Of a stretch of 16,073 bases of DNA, positions 1 through 5,122 are shown one piece after another. The stretch comes from Rhodocyclaceae bacterium (GTDB taxonomy: Bacteria > Pseudomonadota > Gammaproteobacteria > Burkholderiales > Rhodocyclaceae), in NCBI GenBank assembly GCA_018262875.1, contig JADFDL010000014.1:1-16073 (forward strand). Direction: 5' to 3'. Below the pieces are notes generated by a model, which was not told where the DNA came from, ran no database searches, and was given only the letters and a program-made list of their open reading frames with translations. A program made the translations under genes and the position numbers. How positions within the stretch are numbered: the first letter of the stretch is position 1; each line of letters opens with the position of its first letter.

Positions 1-122
1 ATCTCATGCTGGCGCTCAACGAATCCCACCGCACCAGCTTCATCATCGTCACCCACGATCTCAATCTGGCCGCCAAGGCGCAGCGCACCCTGCTGTTGGA
101 GGACGGCACCCTGCGAATATAA
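1..122 (+). CDS. lolD: LolD-like ABC transporter ATP-binding protein, C-terminal end (5' partial)
   Basis: Only the last 39 or so codons are inside the window, in the frame beginning at base 3 and ending with TAA at 120-122. The peptide contains FIIVTHDLNLAAKAQRTLLL and ends EDGTLRI. IVTHD is the H-loop (switch histidine) of ABC ATPases, and the short tail after it fits LolD, whose C-terminus reads THD..LA.....L...DG.L. LolD is the cytoplasmic ATPase of LolCDE, which releases outer-membrane lipoproteins from the inner membrane to LolA. The presence of DUF2062 and comEC at the other end of the window supports lolD, because these genes are commonly neighbours in betaproteobacteria (from memory). 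Another short ABC ATPase of the MacB/FtsE type cannot be excluded from this fragment. Confidence 0.72.
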   Translation, partial: LMLALNESHRTSFIIVTHDLNLAAKAQRTLLLEDGTLRI

Positions 123-154
123 GCAGTTCAGCATATTTCCCGCCGCATGAGCCC

Positions 155-181
155 TAAAGAAAGCGCCGGGGCTGCCGATAC
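155..181 (+). promoter_or_regulatory. Sigma-28 (FliA) promoter of the chemoreceptor gene
   Basis: The sequence reads TAAAGAAA (155-162), an 11-nt spacer (163-173), then GCCGATAC (174-181). The enterobacterial sigma-28 consensus is TAAAGTTT-N11-GCCGATAA, so the spacer is exact, the -10 matches 7 of 8 and the -35 matches 6 of 8. A transcript would start near 188-190, giving a leader of about 40 nt to the ATG at 228. It lies directly before a chemotaxis receptor, the type of gene this flagellar sigma factor usually controls. It also argues against the upstream ATG at 147, which would lie before the promoter. Confidence 0.85.
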
Positions 182-227
182 TTATCCTGCTATATCCCCA
201 GAATCCGGATCAGGTATTGGAGACTTC

Positions 228-2255
228 ATGAGCATGCTATTTGCCCCTGCCGTTTCACTAATGCAACGGCTCAGGTATCCCTTCAAGTTTGCCCTCATCG
301 GACTGGTTGCCTTCGTCACCGTCGCCTATCTGGTCACGGTGCTGTCCCTCAGCCTCGGCAAAACCATCGGGCAGAGCCGGCTCGAACTGGAGGGCATCGA
401 GTCGATCCGGCCGGTGCTGCGCGTTGTTCAGCTCGTGCAGCAGCACCGCGACATGGTCGGCGGCGTATTGGCCGGCAATGCGGGCATGCGGGACGGCGTC
501 AAACAGAAAACCGCCGAAGTCGAGGAGGCGATCCGCCAGGCCGACGCGAAGCTCGCCGGGCGGGCGGTGGCGGCCCGCCAGCAGGAGGGCTGGAAGATCC
601 TGAAGGATGAATGGGCGACGCTGGCGGCGGGGTGGCAGGACTTGACCAGTCAGTTGAGCTTCATCGCCCACCGTTCCGTGATCCAGAACGCCATGCAGAT
701 CATTTCCGGCATCGGCGAGGACAGCAGCCTGCTCATGGATCCGGATCTGGATTCCTACTACCTGGCCAACACGGCCCTGTTCGTCATGCCCGATACGATC
801 GAGCGGCTTTCGATCATCCGCGGCGCGGGCAATGCCCTTCTGACGGCGAAAAGCATTTCCGATTTCGAGAAGCACGAGTTCTCGACATGGCTGGGCGTGC
901 TCGGCAAGATGAACGAGGATCTGAATATCGCATTGGCGCGCGCCGAAAAATCCAACCCCGAGATCAAAGATGCGCTGGCCCAGATCGGCGAACGCTATTT
1001 CAGCGATGCCGAAGCAGTCGCCATGCTCGTGCAGGGCGAGATGCTGACCGGCCGGCTGAACACGCCGGCCGGTGATTTCTATGCCAAGGCAAGCGGCGTG
1101 ATCGATGCCGCCTTCGATGAACTCGACCGGACGCTGCTCCCGACCCTCGGCAAATTGATCGAAACGCGCATTGCGGGGCTCGATAGCCGGCTCTATCTCA
1201 TTCTGGGGCTGGCCGCGCTGATGGTGCTGGTCGTGGTCTACCTGACGGTGGGCATGTATCTGTCCATCGTCGGTGGCGTGGCGCGACTGGCTGAAGGCGC
1301 GCAGAAGATCGCCGACGGGGATCTCACGGCGCGCGTGGCAGTGGGGACCAAGGACGAAATGGCACGCGTCGGCAAGGGGTTCAATTCAATGGCGGAGGCG
1401 CTCAGCGGTCTGATCGGCAAGATCCAGTCCGGCGCCGGCAACGTCTCGGCGGCGGCCGCCTCGCTCGCGACCTCGTCGCTGCACATCAACGAGGGCTCGC
1501 AGAAGCAGAGCGAATCGGCCTCGACCATGGCTGCCGCGGTCGAGCAGACGACCGTCGGCGTCGACCAGATCGCCCAGCATGCGCGCGAGGCTCACGCCAT
1601 TTCGACCGAGGCCGGCCGGCTTTCCGAGGAAGGCCATGAGGTGGTCGGTCGCACCGTCGCCGAGATGAAGCAGATCGCCGAGTCCGTCGAGCAGTCGGCG
1701 AAGCTGATCGAAGAGCTGGGCCGGCATTCGGACCGGATCTCGGCCATCGTGAACGTCATCAAGGACATTGCCGACCAGACCAATCTGCTGGCGCTGAACG
1801 CCGCCATCGAGGCGGCGCGGGCGGGCGAGTCGGGCCGCGGCTTCGCCGTGGTGGCCGACGAAGTGAGAAAGCTGGCCGAGCGCACGGCCAAGTCCACCCA
1901 GGACATCGCCTCGATGATCGGCGCCATCCAGAGCGGCACCGGCCAGGCGGTGGCCAGCATGCACGCCGGCGTGGAGCAGGTGGCCGGCGGCGTCGAGCTG
2001 GCCAGGCGCGCCGGGGAGGCCATGGACAAGATCAAGGCGGGCGCCCTGCGCGTGCTGCAGTCGGTAAGCGACATTTCGCTGGCGCTGAAGGAGCAGAGCG
2101 CGGCGAGCACGGAGATCGCGGCGAACGTCGAGCGGATCGCCCAGATGGCCGAGGAGAACAACGCCGCCGTGGCGGAGACCACCGCCACCGCGCACCGGAT
2201 GGAACGGCTTGCCGGCGACCTGCAGGAGGATATCCGGCGCTACAAGGTCAGTTGA
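228..2255 (+). CDS. Methyl-accepting chemotaxis protein (transmembrane chemoreceptor)
   Basis: A 675-residue receptor that senses a ligand outside the membrane and controls the CheA kinase through CheW. The layout is classical: a short cytoplasmic N-terminus, TM1 (about 20-43), a largely helical periplasmic sensor region (about 44-320), TM2 (about 322-345), a HAMP linker (about 340-396), then a long coiled-coil signalling domain. The conserved hairpin tip is present ([17 protein letters not shown], 514-530, followed by [18 protein letters not shown]). There is no CheR/CheB-docking pentapeptide; the protein ends RRYKVS. The ligand cannot be told from the sensor region. I chose ATG 228 because GGAGA lies at 219-223, and because the in-frame ATG at 147 has no ribosome site and lies upstream of the sigma-28 promoter at 155-181. 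The gene appears monocistronic, with motility-linked regulation. Confidence 0.95.
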   Translation: MSMLFAPAVSLMQRLRYPFKFALIGLVAFVTVAYLVTVLSLSLGKTIGQSRLELEGIESIRPVLRVVQLVQQHRDMVGGVLAGNAGMRDGVKQKTAEVEEAIRQADAKLAGRAVAARQQEGWKILKDEWATLAAGWQDLTSQLSFIAHRSVIQNAMQIISGIGEDSSLLMDPDLDSYYLANTALFVMPDTIERLSIIRGAGNALLTAKSISDFEKHEFSTWLGVLGKMNEDLNIALARAEKSNPEIKDALAQIGERYFSDAEAVAMLVQGEMLTGRLNTPAGDFYAKASGVIDAAFDELDRTLLPTLGKLIETRIAGLDSRLYLILGLAALMVLVVVYLTVGMYLSIVGGVARLAEGAQKIADGDLTARVAVGTKDEMARVGKGFNSMAEALSGLIGKIQSGAGNVSAAAASLATSSLHINEGSQKQSESASTMAAAVEQTTVGVDQIAQHAREAHAISTEAGRLSEEGHEVVGRTVAEMKQIAESVEQSAKLIEELGRHSDRISAIVNVIKDIADQTNLLALNAAIEAARAGESGRGFAVVADEVRKLAERTAKSTQDIASMIGAIQSGTGQAVASMHAGVEQVAGGVELARRAGEAMDKIKAGALRVLQSVSDISLALKEQSAASTEIAANVERIAQMAEENNAAVAETTATAHRMERLAGDLQEDIRRYKVS

Positions 2256-2281
2256 GCGGGCCCGGTCCGCCCAGCGGCCGT

Positions 2282-2312
2282 TCGCACCGACAAAACAATT
2301 GTGAACAGGCCC
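2282..2312 (-). repeat. Solo IS-end-like 31-mer at the break of the MASE1 gene
   Basis: On the minus strand this begins GGGCCTGTTCACAATTG and ends TCGGTGCGA. It matches 25 of 31 bases of the segment at 4845-4875, in the same orientation. It starts right where the MASE1 reading frame ends; the junction on the minus strand is GCTAGGGCC and contains CTAG, the kind of target (YTAR) used by the IS5 group. It is best explained as the terminal repeat left by an insertion or deletion event. The element itself is absent, so the identity of the family is an inference. Confidence 0.5.
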
Positions 2313-2954
2313 TAGCTGCTGCCCTGCCCCAGCCGGAGGCGCACCAGCGAAACGTAGCCGAGCGTTTCCCAACGCAACAGGGCCGTCCGGAAAATCAGCC
2401 GGCGGCGCACCCTGCAGCCACCAGGGCAGCGGCAGGGTGATCAGGATGCCGACTGCATCGCCGACCCAGAATCGCATGACGGCAGCCGGCCAGCCGGGGG
2501 AGGGCAGCAGCCCCGCCACGACCAGTCCCGACACGAAAAGGACACTGTTGGCGAGCGAGCCGAGCACGATGATGCTCGACCATTTCGCCAGGCCGACGCG
2601 GTCGCTGAACATGCCCTCTTCGGTAGTAAAACGCTTCAACAACTGCGCCATCCCCAGGTAGCAGGCCGCCAGCAGCCCATTGAGGACGATCGTGATCGCC
2701 GGCGGAGAGGACGGGTTGCGCACGATCAGGTCGCTGGCGACCAGTACCACCAGAAGATAGGCGGCCCGTCCGGGGCCGCCGCGCAGGAGAAACAGGATGC
2801 CGAGGGCTGGCGCCGGGCTCCAGGGCGTGATGTTGAGGCGATGCAGGGCATCGATGAAGCTCATCCAGTCGAGCGCGATGTAGGCGATGCAGAACGCGCC
2901 GGCCCGTCCCAGGCGTGCCCAGGTGAGTGTTTCCCGAAGCGTCAAGTCGTTCAA
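2312..2954 (-). pseudogene. MASE1-domain integral membrane sensor, truncated and frameshifted
   Basis: The first 180 or so codons from TTG at 2954 encode a multi-helix membrane domain of MASE1 type. Recognisable landmarks are NITPWSPAPALGILFLLRGG and FWVGDAVGILITLPLPWWLQ. MASE1 is a sensory input domain normally fused to a GGDEF, EAL or histidine-kinase output. Near 2403-2416 the frame appears to shift: the next frame continues plausibly as RRRLIFRTALLRWETLGYVS and ends in TAG at 2312-2314. Everything C-terminal, including any output domain, is missing. The break coincides with the IS-end-like sequence at 2282-2312. The start is also weak (TTG, no good ribosome site; no ATG or GTG upstream before the stop at 3003-3005). 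I infer a dead remnant of a c-di-GMP or kinase sensor, although a membrane-only peptide could still be made. Confidence 0.72.
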
Positions 2955-2989
2955 TCTCGTGGGAGCTTGCCCACCGGCAGCCGCAGTGC

Positions 2990-3006
2990 GTAAGGTAAAC
3001 CCTTAC
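2990..3006. promoter_or_regulatory. Inverted repeat GTAAGG-N5-CCTTAC, possible operator
   Basis: A perfect 6-bp inverted repeat with a 5-nt spacer lies 36 bp upstream of the MASE1 remnant start, in the divergent interval between it and the stress-protein gene. It has the shape of a dimeric repressor site, but the regulator is unknown and chance is possible. Confidence 0.25.
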
Positions 3007-3056
3007 ACATCCTGAAAAATCCCTCATCCAGCGGCAGTCAAGGCATCGGGTGGCGA

Positions 3057-3071
3057 TAAGCGATTCGCTTA
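3057..3071. promoter_or_regulatory. 15-bp palindrome TAAGCGATTCGCTTA, possible operator
   Basis: Seven perfectly paired bases on each side of a single central T, in the non-coding interval 2955-3232 between the divergent MASE1 remnant and usp genes. It shares the core CTTAC/GTAAG with the inverted repeat at 2990-3006. It is a reasonable transcription-factor site; nothing in the sequence names the factor, and I found no convincing sigma-70 promoter beside it. Confidence 0.33.
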
Positions 3072-3232
3072 CATCGGCTCCCGAATTTTCACGCCCTGCC
3101 AAATACCATAACATCCGTGTATAGCGCGCCGTCGATCCCTGCGATCGGCCTGCGCACAGGCATTCTAACCAACCCGGGTTCTTCCATGACGCGGCTTGCC
3201 GGCCCGCCGCATTTGCTTTCGGTGAGGCGGAA

Positions 3233-3745
3233 ATGAACGAAACGGGAATCGCCTCTCCGGCGCCGCCGTCCGCGGAGCGGGCCGAGTTGCGTTTGCTGAT
3301 TCCGGTCGCAAGGGGAGAGAAATCGCCTGCGGCCGTGCGGTATGCCCTCCGCCGGCACGACATGGGCAAGAAGGTGCAGGTCTGCCTGCTGCATGTCAAG
3401 GAGCCCTTGAAGCAGTGGGATTTGCTCCGCACGCCCTGGCCGGAGGAAAGGAAGCTGCGGCAGCGGATCGAAAACGATTTGTCCCTGGCATCCGGGCCGC
3501 TCAACGACCACGGCATTCCGTATGCCGCCTACTTGCGGGCGGGCAGCGTGGTCTTCGCCATTCTCGATGCTGCGGAAGAACTGGATTGCCATGAAATCGC
3601 CGTGCCCTTGCCGCATTCGGGATGGTGGCGGATTTTCTCGCGGAACGTGGTCGCCACGCTGTGCGTGCGCCAGAGGGACATCCCGGTGGTGACGGTCGCC
3701 AGGGACGGCATGGCGATAAAGACCCCCAGGCATGCCTGGAGTTAG
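3233..3745 (+). CDS. Universal stress protein family protein, single domain, degenerate
   Basis: A 170-residue soluble protein with one UspA-like alpha/beta domain. The first strand reads LRLLIPVARGEKSPAAVRYA (about 19-38), followed by VQVCLLHV and, near the end, DIPVVTV, the usual strand order of the family. The nucleotide-binding signature G-x2-G-x9-G-[ST] is not present: the matching region reads VPLPHSGWWRIFSRNVVATL. ATP binding is therefore unlikely, and the protein may act by dimerising or binding a partner. The N-terminal 18 residues (Pro/Ala-rich) are extra compared with typical Usp proteins of 140-150 residues. GTGAGG at 3222-3227 sits 5 nt before the ATG. It lies 184 bp upstream of a tandem Usp gene on the same strand, so the two could share a stress-response role. 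The specific function is unknown. Confidence 0.82.
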   Translation: MNETGIASPAPPSAERAELRLLIPVARGEKSPAAVRYALRRHDMGKKVQVCLLHVKEPLKQWDLLRTPWPEERKLRQRIENDLSLASGPLNDHGIPYAAYLRAGSVVFAILDAAEELDCHEIAVPLPHSGWWRIFSRNVVATLCVRQRDIPVVTVARDGMAIKTPRHAWS

Positions 3746-3929
3746 GCCGGCCCGGAAAATGGGCCACACGGCGCATTCCCGATAACGACGATTGCCGCCG
3801 GCTTCGGACTGGCGATGATTCCGGGCCTGGCCGCCACGCAGCCACTCCGATCTGCTAGCCTGTACAGGTTTCGAGGGTATCGCGCGGAAGCGCTGGATTA
3901 GACGAAACGCATTGCCAAGGAGAACGCCC

Positions 3930-4823
3930 ATGGAGAAGCCTGAACACATCCTCGTCGCCACCGACCTGTCCTCGCACGCGGGCCGCGCCGAGACGCGCGC
4001 CGCCATGCTGGCGCAGTCGCTCGGCGCCGGCAAGCTGGTGCTGATGCACGTCGTGCCGAGCCTGCCGCTGGAGGCATTGACCAACATCCTCGATCGCACG
4101 CCGCTGGAGACCGAGCAGAAGCTGCTCGACGCCGCCCGCGCCGACCTGGCGGAGCGGGCGCGGCACCTCGGCGAGAAGTTCGGCCTCGCCATCGGCACGG
4201 CCGTGCGCATCGGCCGTCCGTACGTGGAAATCGCCAAGGAGGCCGAGGCGCTCGACGCCGAACTGGTGGTGGTCGGCGGCTACGGCGCCCATCTGATGCG
4301 CGAGCTGTTCCTCGGCGCCACCGCCGAGAAGGTGCTGCGCAAGAGCCGGCGCCCGGTGCTGGTGGTCAAGCAGGAGCCGTTCTCACCCTACAAGCGACTG
4401 CTGGTGCCGGTGGACTTCTCGCCTTCCTCGGCGCGCTCGCTCGATTGGGCGCAGGCGGTGGCCGGCGGCGCCGAGACCACCGTCGCCCACGTGTACGAGG
4501 CGCCCTACGAGAGCACGCTGCGCTACGCCAGCGTCGAGGACAAGGTGATCGAGGGCTACCAGGCTGCCGCCCGCCAGCAGGCGCAGGACGCCATGCGTGC
4601 CTTCCTCGCGCCACGCCGTGCCGCCGGGACTGACTTTCTGCAGCGCATGCTGCACGGCCATCCCGCCGCCGGCATCCGCGAGCTGGCCGAGGAGATGCGG
4701 CCCGACCTGATCGTCATGGGCAAGCACGGCCAGACCGAGATCGAGGAGCTGCTGCTCGGCAGCGTCACCAAGCATGTGCTGTTCGAGACGCATTGCGACA
4801 TGCTGGTGGCGACGGAGCGCTAA
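3930..4823 (+). CDS. Universal stress protein with two tandem UspA domains
   Basis: A 297-residue cytoplasmic protein made of two UspA folds (about 1-147 and 150-297). Domain 1 starts HILVATDLSSHAGRA and has G116-x2-G119-x9-G129-Ala, close to the nucleotide-binding signature but with Ala in place of the final Ser/Thr. Domain 2 starts RLLVPVDFSPSSARSLDWA and has the complete signature G264-x2-G267-x9-G277-Ser278, so this half probably binds ATP. Tandem Usp proteins are linked to survival under starvation, low oxygen and envelope stress; the exact role here is unknown. AAGGAG (3917-3922) lies 7 nt before ATG 3930, which decides this start over a TTG at 3912. The stop codon TAA is followed at once by the 23-bp inverted repeat at 4825-4873, which may end the transcript. 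The ion-transport operon follows on the same strand. Confidence 0.93.
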   Translation: MEKPEHILVATDLSSHAGRAETRAAMLAQSLGAGKLVLMHVVPSLPLEALTNILDRTPLETEQKLLDAARADLAERARHLGEKFGLAIGTAVRIGRPYVEIAKEAEALDAELVVVGGYGAHLMRELFLGATAEKVLRKSRRPVLVVKQEPFSPYKRLLVPVDFSPSSARSLDWAQAVAGGAETTVAHVYEAPYESTLRYASVEDKVIEGYQAAARQQAQDAMRAFLAPRRAAGTDFLQRMLHGHPAAGIRELAEEMRPDLIVMGKHGQTEIEELLLGSVTKHVLFETHCDMLVATER

Positions 4824-4824
4824 A

Positions 4825-4873
4825 GCGTGTTCTCATTCATTCTGTCGCACCGACAGAATGAATGAGAACACGC
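4825..4873 (+). repeat. Perfect 23-bp inverted repeat with 3-nt loop (IS-end junction or terminator)
   Basis: The left arm is 4825-4847, starting GCGTGTTCTCATTC. The right arm is 4851-4873 and ends ATGAGAACACGC. The arms are exact reverse complements around CAC. It begins 2 nt after the usp stop codon. The right arm with its flank (4845-4875) matches 25 of 31 bases of the solo sequence at 2282-2312, so it looks like two terminal repeats of a mobile element fused head to head, next to the IS5 transposase relic. Such a stem could also stall or terminate transcription, though no T-run follows the stem (the next bases are CCAAAGG). CTAA precedes the left arm, which fits the YTAR target of the IS5 group. 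Confidence 0.7.
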
Positions 4874-4889
4874 CCAAAGGAATACCTGA

Positions 4890-5100
4890 GTTGACACCGC
4901 CATCATCAATGCTCCGTCCTCGATCAAGAACCGTGACAACGCATGCGACCCGGTCATGCACCATCTCGAAAAGGACAACCGGCGGCACTTCGACATGAAG
5001 ATCCGCATCGGGGAAGACGGCAAGTACACGGCGACCCGGTTCAGGCCATGTTCGGTTTCGTCAAGGTTGGCTGGCCCAAGGCAAGACGCAGCCAACCCCG
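4890..5100 (+). mobile_element. IS5-family transposase relic, internally deleted
   Basis: Frame 4890 onwards reads VDTAIINAPSSIKNRD, then DPVMHHLEKDNRRHFDMKIRIGEDGKY. This matches the IS5-group transposase block around TIIDAPSSTKN..RDPEMHQTKKGNQW.FGMK.HIG.D (recalled from the family, not searched). From about 5034 a second frame gives MFGFVKV followed by a disrupted GLAKNTAQ-like stretch, which resembles the C-terminal block PF.VIK.QFGFVKVRYRGLAKN. The part between these blocks, which would hold further DDE catalytic residues, is deleted, the frame is shifted and the N-terminus is absent (a TGA lies at 4887-4889). It is therefore a dead fragment of about 200 bp from an element near 1 kb. It fills the gap between the usp stop and the P-type ATPase start, so it forms the immediate leader region of the ion-transport operon. 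Confidence 0.72.
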
Positions 5101-5122
5101 AAACGGGCGGGGGGCTCCCGGA

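Noticed and set aside
147..227. In-frame ATG at 147 as the chemoreceptor start, adding 27 residues
   Set aside because: No ribosome site, a hydrophilic unstructured extension, and it lies upstream of the sigma-28 promoter at 155-181; ATG 228 has GGAGA and gives the usual N-terminus.
1386..2311. Extension of the MASE1 frame across the chemoreceptor gene on the minus strand
   Set aside because: After about 2400 the reading becomes Arg/His/Gly-rich antisense of the MCP; MASE1 similarity continues instead in another frame and ends at 2312.
3746..3775. GGCCC-N7-GGGCC hairpin after the first usp as a terminator
   Set aside because: Stem of only 5 bp and no T-run.
3859..3868. Palindrome CCTGTACAGG upstream of the tandem usp
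   Set aside because: A 10-bp palindrome is too likely by chance in this composition to call an operator, and no promoter could be placed around it.
3912..3929. TTG at 3912 as start of the tandem Usp
   Set aside because: It lies just upstream of and overlaps into the AAGGAG ribosome site (3917-3922) that serves ATG 3930, and the added residues (PRRTP) are not part of the domain.
4891..4896. Perfect TTGACA as a -35 element for the ATPase-mrp operon
   Set aside because: No -10-like hexamer at 15-19 bp downstream (the sequence there is CCGTCC-like); the match lies in the transposase relic and is probably chance.
4943..5122. Upstream 60-codon extension of the P-type ATPase
   Set aside because: It translates the IS5 relic out of frame; the normal ATPase N-terminus begins at ATG 5123.
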